Shown here piece after piece: positions 9,144 through 18,663 of a stretch of 64,000 nt of DNA (position 1 is the stretch's first letter; each line of letters opens with the position of its first letter). Source of the DNA: Polaromonas sp. YR568 (GTDB taxonomy: Bacteria > Pseudomonadota > Gammaproteobacteria > Burkholderiales > Burkholderiaceae_C); the NCBI RefSeq assembly GCF_900116715.1, contig NZ_FPBM01000003.1, forward strand, positions 310,001-374,000, given 5' to 3'. The translations under genes were made by a program, and so were the position numbers. The notes under the pieces were generated by a model, which made no database searches, was not told the DNA's origin, and saw nothing but the letters and a program-made list of their open reading frames with translations.

Positions 9144-10127
9144 TCAGGAACGCCTCTCCAGCAATTGGGAGGCCAGTTGCATCAAGGCATTACTGTAAAT
9201 GTTTTGCGGCAGCAACTGCAAGGCGTTCAGTGCGCGCTGCGCTTCTACCGCCGCCGCATCCCGGGTCGCCTGCAGGGCCCCCGTATCGTGAACGATTGCA
9301 ATGATGCGCGCCATCTGGTCGGTTCCGCCGGTTTCAATGGCCTGCTGGATGGTGGTGCGCTCTTCTTCGGTGCCCCGCTGCATGGCAATGATGAGCGGAA
9401 GGGTCGCCTTGCCCTCCCTAAGGTCGTCGCCCAGATTTTTCCCCATTTCCGACACGTCACCGTCGTAGTCCAGCACGTCATCGATCACCTGGAAGGCGGT
9501 GCCCAGCGCCTGGCCGTAATCCGCGCAACCTTGTTCGATCGCGGCCGGGGACTGCGCCAGCAACGCCGCCAGGCGGGCGCTCGCCTCAAACAACTTGGCC
9601 GTCTTCGACCGGATCACCCTGAGGTAGCCCTCTTCGGACAGGCCCGCGTCATGCATATTCATGAGCTGCAGCACCTCGCCCTCGGCAATCACGTTCGTTG
9701 CCTCGGCCAGGGTTTGCATGATGCGCATGTCCCCGGCCTCCACCATCATCTGGAAAGCGCGGGAATACAGAAAATCGCCCACCAGCACGCTGGCAGGGTT
9801 GCCAAAGGCCTCATTGGCGGTGGCACGCCCGCGGCGCAGGGTGGACTCGTCCACCACGTCGTCGTGCAAAAGGGTTGCGGTGTGGATGAACTCGACGACG
9901 GCTGCAAGGTTGTAGCGCTGCGCTTCCCTGTAGCCCAAAGCGCCGCACATCAGCAGCAGCAAGGCCGGCCGCAGACGCTTGCCGCCGGCCGCGACGATGT
10001 ACCGGGAGACCTGGCTCACAAGCGGTACTTCGGACTTCAGGCGCAGCTCGATCACCGCGTCCATTCCCCGCATGTCGTCGGCAATCAGGGCGAGGGCTGC
10101 GGCGGTGCTTGAGGAATTGGCAGACAA
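9144..10127 (-). CDS. ispB: Octaprenyl diphosphate synthase
   Basis: A 327-residue trans-polyprenyl diphosphate synthase that makes the C40 side chain of ubiquinone. The first aspartate-rich motif DDVVD is at residues 89-93 and the second (FQVIDDVLDYDGD) lies further on; both bind magnesium-diphosphate. GGKRLRP near residue 48 is the conserved IPP-binding segment. The chain length (C40) is inferred from the family and from the classic divergent pairing with rplU-rpmA-obgE, as in E. coli. The gene diverges from rplU across a 185-bp region. Confidence 0.95.
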   Translation of the reverse strand: MSANSSSTAAALALIADDMRGMDAVIELRLKSEVPLVSQVSRYIVAAGGKRLRPALLLLMCGALGYREAQRYNLAAVVEFIHTATLLHDDVVDESTLRRGRATANEAFGNPASVLVGDFLYSRAFQMMVEAGDMRIMQTLAEATNVIAEGEVLQLMNMHDAGLSEEGYLRVIRSKTAKLFEASARLAALLAQSPAAIEQGCADYGQALGTAFQVIDDVLDYDGDVSEMGKNLGDDLREGKATLPLIIAMQRGTEEERTTIQQAIETGGTDQMARIIAIVHDTGALQATRDAAAVEAQRALNALQLLPQNIYSNALMQLASQLLERRS

Positions 10128-10233
10128 AAGGCGGGTCCAGACGTAAGTTTGGGCAGATTATAGAAAGCACCCCGCCCGCCATGCCCGGCCCGGCCGGCTG
10201 ATTTGGCCCGAAAAGGCCTCAAAACGGGGCTTC

Positions 10234-10262
10234 TGGCCAATTTGGGCCCGGCATGCTAGAAT
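10234..10262 (+). promoter_or_regulatory. Probable sigma-70 promoter for rplU-rpmA
   Basis: A TGGCCA hexamer (10234-10239) is followed after 17 bp by TAGAAT (10257-10262), a good match to the -10 consensus. It is about 50 bp upstream of rplU and points toward it, in the divergent ispB/rplU region. This is a pattern match only. Confidence 0.5.
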
Positions 10263-10312
10263 ATTGGGCTCTGCGGAAATCCGTCTGCAGAACTCAAATT
10301 ACGAGGTCTTAC

Positions 10313-10624
10313 ATGTACGCGGTCATAAAAACCGGTGGCAAACAATACAAGGTTGCTACTGGAGAAAAAATTAAAGTAGAACAGATTGCTGCGGACGTAG
10401 GCCAAGAGATCGTTATTGACCAGGTTTTGGCTGTCGGCACCGGCAGCTCGATCACGGTTGGTACGCCCTTGGTGTCCGGCGCCACTGTTACAGTCACTGT
10501 CCTTTCGCAAGGTAGGCACGACAAGGTTCGCATTTTCAAAATGCGCCGTCGCAAGCACTATCAAAAGCGCCAAGGCCACCGTCAAAACTACACGGAACTG
10601 CAAATCGGCGCTATCGCCGGCTGA
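10313..10624 (+). CDS. rplU: 50S ribosomal protein L21
   Basis: A 103-residue ribosomal protein of the large subunit that binds 23S rRNA. The N-terminus [20 protein letters not shown] and the C-terminal [21 protein letters not shown] block are highly conserved in L21. The frame is open upstream to 10253, but ATG 10313 begins the family's invariant N-terminus. rpmA follows 27 bp downstream, and the two were presumably transcribed together from the promoter at 10234-10262. Confidence 0.98.
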   Translation: MYAVIKTGGKQYKVATGEKIKVEQIAADVGQEIVIDQVLAVGTGSSITVGTPLVSGATVTVTVLSQGRHDKVRIFKMRRRKHYQKRQGHRQNYTELQIGAIAG

Positions 10625-10651
10625 GCAGGGACGTACCAGGAGTAACGAAAA

Positions 10652-10909
10652 ATGGCACAGAAAAAAGGCGGCGGCTCTACGCGAAACGGGCGTGATTCAC
10701 AGCCCAAAATGCTTGGCGTGAAGAAATTTGGCGGCGAAGTCATCAACGCAGGCAGCATCATCGTTCGCCAGCGCGGCACCAAGTTCCATCCAGGCGTCAA
10801 TGTCGGCATCGGCAAGGACCACACCCTGTTTGCACTGGTTGACGGCTCGGTCTCGTTTTCGACCAAAGGCGCGCTGAACAAGCACACCGTGAATGTGACC
10901 CCGGCCTAA
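10652..10909 (+). CDS. rpmA: 50S ribosomal protein L27
   Basis: An 85-residue protein whose N-terminal tail reaches the peptidyl transferase centre. The sequence [19 protein letters not shown] with [19 protein letters not shown] is diagnostic. The N-terminus is the direct MAQKKGG form rather than the extended, proteolytically processed form known from Firmicutes. AGGAGT lies 9 bp upstream of the ATG. A strong intrinsic terminator follows. Confidence 0.98.
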   Translation: MAQKKGGGSTRNGRDSQPKMLGVKKFGGEVINAGSIIVRQRGTKFHPGVNVGIGKDHTLFALVDGSVSFSTKGALNKHTVNVTPA

Positions 10910-10944
10910 GCTGATCACTTCGGCAAGTCACTTCGACTGAAACG

Positions 10945-10971
10945 AAGCCCCGACCTGTCGGGGCTTTTTTA
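10945..10971 (+). terminator. Intrinsic terminator after rpmA
   Basis: The stem AGCCCCGA / TCGGGGCT with a four-base loop is followed by a run of six T residues and ATTTG. This is a textbook Rho-independent terminator 37 bp after the rpmA stop. It should separate most rplU-rpmA transcription from obgE. Confidence 0.9.
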
Positions 10972-11027
10972 TTTGTAAACTTGATCTCCGGCCTCTGCCG
11001 CACACGCTTTAACCGCAGCACTCCATC

Positions 11028-12113
11028 ATGAAATTTGTTGACGAAGCCTTTATTGACATTGCCGCAGGCGATGGCGGGAGTGGCTGCGTCTCGTTCAGCC
11101 ACGAAAAATACAAAGAGTTCGGCGGCCCCAATGGCGGCGACGGCGGGCGCGGCGGCCATGTGTATGCGGTGGCAGACATCAACCTGAACACCCTGGTGGA
11201 TTTCCGCTTCTCGCGCCGCCATGAGGCCCGCAACGGCCAGCACGGTATGGGCTCGGACATGTTCGGCGCCAAGGGCGACGACATCATTCTCAAGATGCCG
11301 GTCGGCACCATCCTGACCGACGGCGAAACCGGGGAAGTGCTTTACGAGCTGCTGGTTCCCGGTGAACAGGTGCTGATCGCCAAAGGCGGTGACGGCGGCT
11401 TCGGCAACCTGCGCTTTAAAAGCTCCACCAACCGCGCGCCGCGCAGCAAGACACCCGGCTGGCCCGGCGAGCGCAAAAGCCTGAAGCTTGAGCTGAAAGT
11501 GCTGGCCGACGTCGGCCTGCTGGGCATGCCCAATGCCGGCAAATCCACTTTTATCTCGGCGGTGTCCAACGCCCGCCCCCGCATCGCTGACTATCCTTTC
11601 ACCACACTGCACCCCAATCTGGGTGTGGTGCGCGTCGGCCCGGAGCAAAGCTTTGTGGTGGCCGACCTGCCGGGCCTGATCGAAGGCGCCTCTGAAGGCG
11701 CCGGCCTGGGCCACCTTTTCCTGCGGCATCTGCAGCGCACACGCCTGCTGCTGCACATTGTGGACCTGGCCCCTTTCGACGAGGGTGTGGACCCTGTCGC
11801 GCAAGCCAAGGCCATCGTGGGTGAACTCAAGAAATACGACGAGGCGCTCTACGAAAAACCGCGCTGGCTGGTGCTCAACAAGCTGGATATGGTGGACGCC
11901 GAAAAGCGCGCGGCCATCGTCAAGGATTTCGTCAAACGCTTCAAATTCAAGGGCCCGGTGTTCGAGATTTCGGCGCTGACGCGCGAAGGCTGCGAGCACC
12001 TGATCAAGACGATCTACCAGCACGTCAAGCAGGTTCAGAAAAGCGAGCAACCCGTGGAGGAAGTCGATCCGCGCTTCGCCCCGTTGCCCCCAGAGCCGCC
12101 CGAATCGTCCTGA
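11028..12113 (+). CDS. obgE: GTPase Obg/CgtA
   Basis: A 361-residue essential GTPase involved in late 50S ribosome assembly and in growth and stress control. The glycine-rich Obg fold covers residues 1-158 ([35 protein letters not shown]). The GTPase domain has G1 GMPNAGKST at 166-174, G2 in DYPFTT, G3 [10 protein letters not shown] and G4 NKLDM. The C-terminus is short and acidic/proline-rich. It follows rpmA as in most proteobacteria, but beyond the terminator, so some independent transcription is likely. Confidence 0.97.
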   Translation: MKFVDEAFIDIAAGDGGSGCVSFSHEKYKEFGGPNGGDGGRGGHVYAVADINLNTLVDFRFSRRHEARNGQHGMGSDMFGAKGDDIILKMPVGTILTDGETGEVLYELLVPGEQVLIAKGGDGGFGNLRFKSSTNRAPRSKTPGWPGERKSLKLELKVLADVGLLGMPNAGKSTFISAVSNARPRIADYPFTTLHPNLGVVRVGPEQSFVVADLPGLIEGASEGAGLGHLFLRHLQRTRLLLHIVDLAPFDEGVDPVAQAKAIVGELKKYDEALYEKPRWLVLNKLDMVDAEKRAAIVKDFVKRFKFKGPVFEISALTREGCEHLIKTIYQHVKQVQKSEQPVEEVDPRFAPLPPEPPESS

Positions 12114-12159
12114 CGCCTTTGTTTTTGGCCAAATCCACGGGCAGGCGCACAGCGGCGCC

Positions 12160-12215
12160 TGCTATAGAAAAAATAGCTACTTACCCTCGTATTCATTGGG
12201 CTAGAGCCTGAAAAG
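12160..12215 (+). repeat. Dispersed small repeat (GCTAT-N7-RTAGC family), copy 1
   Basis: In the obgE-proB gap, bases 12161-12207 align without gaps to 35043-35089 (about 32 of 47 identical by hand count), including the core GCTAT-N7-ATAGCT and the downstream ATTGGGCT. The core is itself an inverted repeat (GCTAT ... ATAGC). I associate this element type with Comamonadaceae genomes; no function is assigned. Confidence 0.6.
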
Positions 12216-12224
12216 TACCTCAAC

Positions 12225-13361
12225 ATGCAAGAAAAAACAGGCTCCCCCATCCTGCGCAACGCCAAACGCATTGTGGTCAAGGTGGGTTCCAGCCTGGTCA
12301 CCAATGAAGGCCGCGGGCTCGATGCCGTGGCTATCGGTCAATGGTGCGAGCAGCTGGCCGCCCTCGTCAAGGACGGCCGGGAAGTCATCATGGTGAGCAG
12401 CGGCGCCATTGCCGAAGGCATGAAGCGCCTGAACTGGACCACGCGGCCCAAGGCCATTCACGAGTTGCAGGCCGCCGCTGCGGTGGGCCAAATGGGCCTG
12501 GTCCAGGTCTATGAAACCAAGCTGCGCGAGAACGGCATCGGCAGCGCCCAGGTCCTGCTGACGCACGCCGACCTGGCCGACCGCGAGCGCTACCTCAACG
12601 CGCGCTCCACCCTGTTGGCCCTGCTGCAACTCGGCGTGGTGCCCGTCATCAATGAGAACGACACGGTCGTCAACGACGAGATCAAATTCGGCGACAACGA
12701 CACCCTGGGCGCGCTCGTCGCCAACCTGGTGGAGGCCGACGCGCTGGTCATTCTGACCGACCAGAAAGGCCTCTACACCGCCGACCCGCGCAAAGACCCA
12801 GCTGCGCAGTTTGTGCACGAGGCCAAAGCCGGCGACGCGGCCCTGGAGGCCATGGCAGGCGGCGCGGGCTCCAGCATCGGCAAGGGCGGCATGATCACCA
12901 AAATCCTGGCGGCCAAGCGCGCCGCGGGCTCGGGCGCCTCAACCGTCATCGCGTGGGGCCGCGAGCCGCAGGCGCTGATCCGGCTGACGCAAGGCGAGCC
13001 CATCGGCACGCTGCTGGTGGCACAGACCCAGAAAATGCAGGCCCGCAAGCAGTGGATGGCCGACCACCTGCAGATGCGCGGCGCGGTCACGGTGGACGCC
13101 GGCGCCGTGGGCAAGGTGCGGGACGAAGGCAAGAGCCTGCTGCCCATCGGCATGACGGCCGTTCAGGGCGAATTTTCCCGCGGCGACGTCATCGCCGTGC
13201 GGGGCCCTGAGGGCGTGGAAATCGCCCGCGGCCTGGCCAACTATTCGAGCGCGGAGGCCCGGCTGATTTGCCGCAAGGCGTCTTCGGAGTTCGAGAAACT
13301 GCTGGGCTACACGGGCGAGCCCGAGATGGTCCACCGCACCAACCTCGTACTGACCCGCTAG
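12225..13361 (+). CDS. proB: Glutamate 5-kinase
   Basis: A 378-residue enzyme that phosphorylates glutamate to gamma-glutamyl phosphate, the first and feedback-controlled step of proline synthesis. The amino-acid kinase domain (about residues 1-260) shows [31 protein letters not shown] and the GGMITK segment. A C-terminal PUA domain (about 285-370) is present, as in E. coli. proA is not adjacent. The start is ATG 12225, just after repeat copy 1. It converges with the CNP1-like gene, 33 bp apart. Confidence 0.97.
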   Translation: MQEKTGSPILRNAKRIVVKVGSSLVTNEGRGLDAVAIGQWCEQLAALVKDGREVIMVSSGAIAEGMKRLNWTTRPKAIHELQAAAAVGQMGLVQVYETKLRENGIGSAQVLLTHADLADRERYLNARSTLLALLQLGVVPVINENDTVVNDEIKFGDNDTLGALVANLVEADALVILTDQKGLYTADPRKDPAAQFVHEAKAGDAALEAMAGGAGSSIGKGGMITKILAAKRAAGSGASTVIAWGREPQALIRLTQGEPIGTLLVAQTQKMQARKQWMADHLQMRGAVTVDAGAVGKVRDEGKSLLPIGMTAVQGEFSRGDVIAVRGPEGVEIARGLANYSSAEARLICRKASSEFEKLLGYTGEPEMVHRTNLVLTR

Positions 13362-13394
13362 CGCCTGCACAAGCGCCCAGCCAGGCCGGCCGGC

Positions 13395-13916
13395 TTAGTT
13401 CTCGATCCTGAAATTCGGGTTTTTCAGCCGCCTGACCAGCACATTAACCGAAGTCGCGGGGGCCGCGCTGTCGCAGGCGCCGGCGCGGGCCAGGCGCAAG
13501 GGGTGTTTGGACGGCATGTTGTCAAACATGGAGCGCCATTGCGGATTGCTCACGTTGGTCCACTTTCCATCCGACGAATAGCGGGCGTAGGTCTTGAACT
13601 CGCCGGTCGAGCAGCGAATGCCTTCATACATGACATTGCTGGCGCCGCTGGCGTTGGAAGCCACCACGACATAGCGCACGATCCCGTCTTTCTCGGAGAT
13701 GCTGATGGCTGCAGGGTCCACGCCGTAGGTCAGCTGGGAATTGGGCGAAACCTCGAACGTGATCAGCTTCTTGATGTCAAACGCCGGCGGCGGTGGCGTG
13801 TCGATTTCCTTCCAGTCGGCCGGGTCCTCGAGTGCGTAAGCCTGGGCCTGGGCCGGGCTCGAAGTGTAAAGAGCCGTCAGGAATAACGAGGCCAGCAAGG
13901 CCAGTTTGAGTTTCAT
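13395..13916 (-). CDS. CNP1-like family exported protein
   Basis: A 173-residue protein with a signal peptide ([20 protein letters not shown], cleavage near AQA) and the conserved features of the CNP1-like uncharacterised family: DWKE near the mature N-terminus, [21 protein letters not shown], and the W-x-P-x-W segment. It is presumably periplasmic or envelope-associated. Its ATG overlaps the rppH stop by 4 bp (13913-13916), so translation is probably coupled to rppH. The family function is unknown to me. Confidence 0.8.
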   Translation of the reverse strand: MKLKLALLASLFLTALYTSSPAQAQAYALEDPADWKEIDTPPPPAFDIKKLITFEVSPNSQLTYGVDPAAISISEKDGIVRYVVVASNASGASNVMYEGIRCSTGEFKTYARYSSDGKWTNVSNPQWRSMFDNMPSKHPLRLARAGACDSAAPATSVNVLVRRLKNPNFRIEN

Positions 13917-14614
13917 GATTTTGGGGAAGTGGGATCCGCATCCAGGCTGGTTTGCGGATCAGGTTCAAAAGTGGCGCCCGGCGGCAATTCAAAAGAAGCG
14001 CCGGGCCTGATCTGGGCGTGAAGAGACTCGCCCGGGGCATGGATTCCGGCCACGCCGGGCTGTCCCGCGTGGTCGCGCTGGTGCAGGCCGCCGCGCAGGT
14101 AGCGGTTGCGATGGTCCGGCCGGGCGTCATTGCGGTTGTCCACACGCGGCACAAAGCGCGACAGCTCGGTCAACGCCATTTCATACACTCCGCGCTTGAA
14201 CTCCACCACCACGTCCAGCGGCACCCAGTAGTCGTTCCAGCGCCAGGCATCGAACTCGGGGTGGTCGGTTGCGCGCAGGTTCAAGTCCCAGTCGTGGCCG
14301 ACCAGTTGAAGGAGAAACCAGATCTGTTTCTGGCCTTTGTAATGTCCGCGCGCATCGCGGCGGATGAACCGGTCAGGCACCTCATAGCGCAACCAGTCTC
14401 GGGTTCGGGCCAGCACATTCACATGCTGCGGCAACAGCCCCACTTCTTCATGTAACTCGCGGTACATGGCCTGCTCGGGATTTTCGCCCCGATCAATGCC
14501 ACCCTGCGGAAATTGCCACGAGTGGGTACGGATACGTTTGCCCCAAAATACCTGACTTCTCTGGTTGAGCAAGATGATGCCGACGTTGGGCCTAAAGCCG
14601 TCCCGGTCAAGCAT
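13913..14614 (-). CDS. rppH: RNA pyrophosphohydrolase
   Basis: A Nudix hydrolase of 233 residues from ATG 14614 that converts 5'-triphosphate mRNA ends to monophosphate and so starts RNase E-dependent decay. The N-terminus [17 protein letters not shown] and the Nudix box [24 protein letters not shown] (about residues 38-61) are typical of RppH. E. coli RppH has 176 residues. Here about 60 extra residues follow the core, low in complexity ([15 protein letters not shown]). GAGG precedes the ATG. A good promoter lies at 14646-14674, and proS diverges upstream. Confidence 0.93.
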   Translation of the reverse strand: MLDRDGFRPNVGIILLNQRSQVFWGKRIRTHSWQFPQGGIDRGENPEQAMYRELHEEVGLLPQHVNVLARTRDWLRYEVPDRFIRRDARGHYKGQKQIWFLLQLVGHDWDLNLRATDHPEFDAWRWNDYWVPLDVVVEFKRGVYEMALTELSRFVPRVDNRNDARPDHRNRYLRGGLHQRDHAGQPGVAGIHAPGESLHAQIRPGASFELPPGATFEPDPQTSLDADPTSPKS

Positions 14615-14645
14615 AATCAAACCTCAAATTTTTTAAACTGAGTCC

Positions 14646-14674
14646 ATTATGCACAGCGAAGGCCCGAGCGCCAA
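14646..14674 (-). promoter_or_regulatory. Probable sigma-70 promoter for rppH
   Basis: Read leftward, TTGGCG (14674-14669) is separated by exactly 17 bp from CATAAT (14651-14646), both close to consensus, and lies 32 bp upstream of the rppH start. It would drive rppH and the overlapping CNP1-like gene. Confidence 0.6.
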
Positions 14675-14700
14675 GCGCACAGCGGACTGCAGCACCCCCA

Positions 14701-14763
14701 TTTGATTCGTTTTCCGTTCGTTTTTCGTTCCTTTTTTACCTCTTTTCCACCTTTTTTTCCGTC
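14701..14763 (+). promoter_or_regulatory. Pyrimidine-rich leader of proS
   Basis: About 60 bases upstream of proS are almost wholly T and C on the sense strand, with repeated GTTTTCCGTTCG/TTTTTCGTTCC units and runs of six or seven T. No clear Shine-Dalgarno precedes ATG 14787. A U-rich leader of this kind could be a ribosomal protein S1 landing site; this is inference. Confidence 0.45.
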
Positions 14764-14786
14764 CCCGGAATTCCAGAAAACCGCCC

Positions 14787-16529
14787 ATGAAAGCCTCCCA
14801 GTTCTTCATTTCCACCCTCAAGGAAGCGCCTGCCGACGCAGAAGTCGTGAGCCACCAGCTCATGATGCGGGCGGGCATGATCAAGAAACTGGGCGCCGGC
14901 GTTTACAACTACATGCCCATGGGCCTGCGCGTGATCCGCAAGGTCGAGGCCATCGTGCGCGAGGAAATGAACCGGGCCGGCGCCGTCGAGATGACCATGC
15001 CGGTGATCCAGCCGGCCGAGCTCTGGCAGGAAACCGGCCGCTTTGAAAAAATGGGCCCCGAGCTGCTGCGCATCAAGGACCGCCACGGCCGCGACTTTGT
15101 CGTGCAGCCGACCAGCGAAGAAGTTGTCACCGACGTGATGCGCCAGGACATCAAGAGCTACAAGCAGCTGCCCAAAAACCTGTACCAGATCCAGACAAAG
15201 TTTCGCGACGAACGCCGCCCCCGCTTCGGCCTGATGCGCGGGCGCGAGTTCATCATGAAGGACGCCTACAGCTTTGACCGCGACCAGGACAGCGCCAAGG
15301 TCAGCTACCAGGTCATGGCGGCCGCCTACCGCAAGATTTTCGACCGCTTCGGCCTCACTTACCGCGCGGTTGCGGCCGACAGCGGCGCCATAGGCGGCGA
15401 CCTGAGCGAAGAGTTCCAGGTCATCGCCGCAACGGGCGAAGACGCCATCGTCTACTGCCCCGGCAGCGACTACGCCGCCAACATGGAAAAAGCCGAGGCG
15501 CTGGCGCCCCAGGGCGCGCGCAAGCCGGCCTCCAAGGCCATGGCCAAAACACCCACGCCCGGCAAGGCCACCTGCGCCGATGTGGCGGAGCTGCTGGGCG
15601 TTCCGCTGCAGACCACGGTCAAGTCGCTGGTGCTGGCCACCGACGAACTCGACGAGACGGGCAAGGTCGTCAAGTCGCAGGTCTGGCTGCTGCTGCTGCG
15701 CGGTGACCACGACATGAACGAGATCAAGGTCGGCAAGGTCGAGGGCTTGGCCAACTTCCGGTTTGCGACTCTGCCCGAAATTGAAGACCACTTCGGCTGC
15801 AAGCCGGGTTACCTCGGCCCGCTGAACCTGAAAAAACCCGTCAAGCTGGTGGCCGACCGCGAAGTCGCCGCGCTGGCCGACTGGATCTGCGGCGCCAACG
15901 AAGTCGACTTTCACCTTACCGGCGTCAACTGGGGCCGTGACCTGCCAGAGCCAACGCTGGTGGCCGACATCCGTAACGTGGTGGCGGGCGACCCCTCACC
16001 CGACGGCAAAGGCGCGCTGGTCATTGAACGCGGCATCGAAGTCGGCCATGTGTTCTACCTCGGCACCAAATACAGCAAGGCGATGAACGCCACCTTCCTC
16101 GGTGAAAACGGCAAGCCGCAATTCCTGGAAATGGGCTGCTACGGCATCGGCATCACACGCCTGCCGGCCGCCGCCATTGAGCAAAACCACGACGAGCGCG
16201 GCATCATCTGGCCCGACGCCATCGCGCCGTTCACCGTGGTGCTCTGCCCCATCAGCCCTGACCGCTTCCCCGAAGTCGAGGCGGCCGCCAACAAGCTCTA
16301 CGCCGAGCTGCTCGCCGCCGGCGTTGACGTGATCCTGGATGACCGCGGCGAGCGTCCCGGCGCGATGTTTGCCGACTGGGAACTGATCGGCGTGCCGCAC
16401 CGCGTCACCATCGGCGACCGCGGGCTGAAAGAAGGGCAGCTGGAATACCAGCACCGCCGCGACGCGACCTCCAGCAAGATCGATGCGGCCGGCGCCTTCG
16501 ACTTCCTCAAGGGAAAGCTGGCGCTTTGA
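14787..16529 (+). CDS. proS: Prolyl-tRNA synthetase
   Basis: A 580-residue class II aminoacyl-tRNA synthetase of the bacterial type with an inserted editing domain. The N-terminal catalytic core shows motif 2 ([26 protein letters not shown] in pieces) and TSEE at the proline site. The INS editing domain, which hydrolyses Ala-tRNA-Pro, spans about residues 230-400 and includes the CADVAELLG and [10 protein letters not shown] segments. Motif 3 ([10 protein letters not shown]) and the anticodon-binding domain ([24 protein letters not shown]) follow. It diverges from rppH; a lytic transglycosylase gene follows 25 bp downstream. Confidence 0.97.
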   Translation: MKASQFFISTLKEAPADAEVVSHQLMMRAGMIKKLGAGVYNYMPMGLRVIRKVEAIVREEMNRAGAVEMTMPVIQPAELWQETGRFEKMGPELLRIKDRHGRDFVVQPTSEEVVTDVMRQDIKSYKQLPKNLYQIQTKFRDERRPRFGLMRGREFIMKDAYSFDRDQDSAKVSYQVMAAAYRKIFDRFGLTYRAVAADSGAIGGDLSEEFQVIAATGEDAIVYCPGSDYAANMEKAEALAPQGARKPASKAMAKTPTPGKATCADVAELLGVPLQTTVKSLVLATDELDETGKVVKSQVWLLLLRGDHDMNEIKVGKVEGLANFRFATLPEIEDHFGCKPGYLGPLNLKKPVKLVADREVAALADWICGANEVDFHLTGVNWGRDLPEPTLVADIRNVVAGDPSPDGKGALVIERGIEVGHVFYLGTKYSKAMNATFLGENGKPQFLEMGCYGIGITRLPAAAIEQNHDERGIIWPDAIAPFTVVLCPISPDRFPEVEAAANKLYAELLAAGVDVILDDRGERPGAMFADWELIGVPHRVTIGDRGLKEGQLEYQHRRDATSSKIDAAGAFDFLKGKLAL

Positions 16530-16554
16530 CCACAGCGGGCGTTTTGGCATTCGC

Positions 16555-17205
16555 ATGGCTTTCGCAGACTCCGTGACGGCAGCAGGGCAGCTCTCCAGAA
16601 GAAAGTGTCTGCTGGCCTTGCCACTCGTGGGCGGCCAGCTACTGCTGCCCGGGCTGGCCCAGGCCGGCGCGCAGATCGAAGAACCGCTGATCGACTCGGT
16701 GCGCACCGCGCTGAGCTCGGCCGTCGCCAACCAGGCGCCGCCCATTCCCGAGTTCAGGGATACCGAAAGCCGGCTCACCTACTTGCGCTGGCTGGGCGCC
16801 ATGAGCGACCGCCTCAAGAAGAAAAAACCCGAGTGGCAGATCCGCAAGGAGTTTTTGCAGACCGTCTGGTATGAAAGCAAGCGCGCCGGGCTGGACACCA
16901 CGCTGGTGCTGGGCCTGATCCAGGTCGAGAGCAACTTCCGCAAATTCGCAGTCAGCAACGTCGGCGCGCGCGGCTACATGCAGGTAATGCCCTTCTGGAC
17001 ACGCGTGATCGGCGACGGCGACCCCGGCAAGCTGTTTCACATGCAGACCAACCTGCGCTTTGGCTGCGTGATCCTGCGCCACTACCTGGACAGGGAGCGC
17101 GGTGACCTGTTCATGGGCCTGGGCCGCTACAACGGCTCGCGCGGAAAGTCGCCCTATCCCGACGCCGTGCTGGGGGCAAGCAAAAACTGGGTATTTGCGG
17201 GCTGA
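16555..17205 (+). CDS. Exported lytic transglycosylase (SLT domain)
   Basis: A 216-residue protein with an N-terminal signal peptide (about residues 1-36, with SRRKCLLALPLVGGQLLLPG) and a C-terminal SLT domain. The catalytic glutamate lies in LVLGLIQVESNFRKFAVSNVGA-type sequence (QVES), followed by GYMQVMPFW and ALGRYNGSRGK-like segments, as in soluble lytic transglycosylases that cut peptidoglycan at MurNAc-GlcNAc bonds. The signal contains two arginines but lacks a full Tat motif. ATG 16555 is 25 bp after proS. It converges with the Nudix gene at 17226. Confidence 0.88.
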   Translation: MAFADSVTAAGQLSRRKCLLALPLVGGQLLLPGLAQAGAQIEEPLIDSVRTALSSAVANQAPPIPEFRDTESRLTYLRWLGAMSDRLKKKKPEWQIRKEFLQTVWYESKRAGLDTTLVLGLIQVESNFRKFAVSNVGARGYMQVMPFWTRVIGDGDPGKLFHMQTNLRFGCVILRHYLDRERGDLFMGLGRYNGSRGKSPYPDAVLGASKNWVFAG

Positions 17206-17225
17206 AGCGGTAAAGAAGCGGCCGC

Positions 17226-17687
17226 TCAGCAGGTCGTGCCCGCAAAGCCACGCTCTTCGGCAAACCAGGCCAGTACCGGCACCGTGCCCGGCAAGACCGG
17301 CTGCACGCTGACCGGCAGCGACTGCCAGGCAAAAGATTGGCCTTCGTGCATTTGCAGCTCGCCGGTCCACTCAAACACCTTGCAGAAATTCAGACGCACC
17401 AGCGCGTGAGGGTAGTCGACCATCTCGACCTTCCAGGGATGTGCGGCCGCGATGGTCACGCCGATTTCTTCTTGCAGCTCGCGGCGCAGCGCGGCTTCCA
17501 CGCTTTCGCCCTGCTCGAGCTTGCCGCCCGGAAACTCCCAGTAGCCTTCGTAGACCTTGCCGGACGGGCGCGATGTGAGCAGGAACTCACCGTTGGGCCG
17601 GATCAGCACGCCAACCGCGACATCGACCACCTTGCGGTCCGCGCCGCCCTCGCGCGGGCGCTCACCGTCGGCGACCAGCACGCTCAT
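17226..17687 (-). CDS. MutT-like Nudix hydrolase (8-oxo-dGTP diphosphatase type)
   Basis: A 153-residue Nudix protein. The Nudix box GGKLEQGESVEAALRRELQEEIGV (about residues 53-76) is intact, preceded by SRPSGKVYEGYWEFPGG, which matches MutT. MutT removes 8-oxo-dGTP from the nucleotide pool. The N-terminal 15 residues (MSVLVADGERPREGG) exceed the MutT core, and the true start could be GTG or ATG nearer VVDVAVGVL. Its start overlaps the stop of the upstream DUF815 gene by 4 bp, implying translational coupling. Substrate is inferred from the family. Confidence 0.85.
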   Translation of the reverse strand: MSVLVADGERPREGGADRKVVDVAVGVLIRPNGEFLLTSRPSGKVYEGYWEFPGGKLEQGESVEAALRRELQEEIGVTIAAAHPWKVEMVDYPHALVRLNFCKVFEWTGELQMHEGQSFAWQSLPVSVQPVLPGTVPVLAWFAEERGFAGTTC

Positions 17688-18649
17688 GTCGAATGGTCTG
17701 GGGCTTGGTCAGAGGGAGCCGCAGCTGCAGCGCCCGGCCGCTCGTAAGCCGCGATGGCCGGCGCCGCCACGGGACGGCTGGCACTGTCGCGGCCGGCGTA
17801 GTCGCGGGCAAACTGGTAGGCCACGCGGCCGCTGCGCGAGCCGCGCTCCAGCGCCCAGACCAGGGAGGCCGGTTTTGCCGCCGCGATCGCGTCCGGGCCC
17901 ACGCCGAAAGACGACAGCCACTGCGCGACGATGGTCAGGTATTCGTCCTGGGTGAAGGGGTAGAAACTGACCCAGAGGCCGAAGCGCTCGGACAGCGAAA
18001 TCTTTTCTTCCACGACTTCACCGGGGTGCACCTCGCCGTCGTCGCTGCGCGTGTAGGTGAGGTTTTCCGTCATGTACTCGGGCAGCAGGTGGCGCCGGTT
18101 GCTGGTCGCGTAGATCAGCACATTGGGCGTGGCCGCTGCGATGGAACCATCCAGGATGGATTTGAGCGCCTTGTAGCCCGGCTCGCCTTCTTCAAAACTC
18201 AGGTCGTCGCAGAAGACGATGAATTTTTCGGGCAGGCCGGACACCACGTCGACGATGTCCGGCAGGTCGGTCAGGTCGGCCTTGTCGACCTCGATCAGCC
18301 GCAGCCCGCGCGAAGAATAGGCGTTCAGGCAGGCCTTGATCAGCGAAGACTTGCCGGTGCCGCGCGCGCCTGTCAGCAGCACGTTGTTGGCAGGCTTGCC
18401 CAGCACAAACTGCTCGGTGTTGCGCTTGATCTTTTCCTTCTGGTCCTCGATTTCCTTGAGGTCGCCCAGGCTCATGTTGCCGATGTGCCGCACCGGCTCC
18501 AGCGAGCCGTGGCCGGAGCTGCGCTTGCGATAACGGTAGGCGACGGAGGCGCTCCAGTCCGGTGCGCTCAGGGGCTGCGGCAGCACGGATTCGATCCGCG
18601 CCATCAGGGACTCGACGCGGGTGATCAGGCGTTCAAACTGCTCGTTCAT
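17684..18649 (-). CDS. DUF815 family AAA+ ATP-binding protein
   Basis: A 321-residue P-loop ATPase. Walker A is GARGTGKSSLIKA (about residues 114-126), Walker B is FIVFCDDLSFEEGE, and sensor-1-like LIYATSNRRHLLPEYM follows. The conserved RSGRVAYQFARDY is near the C-terminus. These are hallmarks of the DUF815 family, whose cellular role is not settled. The last 35 residues are alanine/proline-rich. The ATPase stop overlaps the start of the MutT-like gene, and argJ lies 14 bp upstream, so argJ, DUF815 and mutT form one unit. Confidence 0.88.
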   Translation of the reverse strand: MNEQFERLITRVESLMARIESVLPQPLSAPDWSASVAYRYRKRSSGHGSLEPVRHIGNMSLGDLKEIEDQKEKIKRNTEQFVLGKPANNVLLTGARGTGKSSLIKACLNAYSSRGLRLIEVDKADLTDLPDIVDVVSGLPEKFIVFCDDLSFEEGEPGYKALKSILDGSIAAATPNVLIYATSNRRHLLPEYMTENLTYTRSDDGEVHPGEVVEEKISLSERFGLWVSFYPFTQDEYLTIVAQWLSSFGVGPDAIAAAKPASLVWALERGSRSGRVAYQFARDYAGRDSASRPVAAPAIAAYERPGAAAAAPSDQAPDHST

Positions 18650-18663
18650 TTTTTCTGCGCCGC

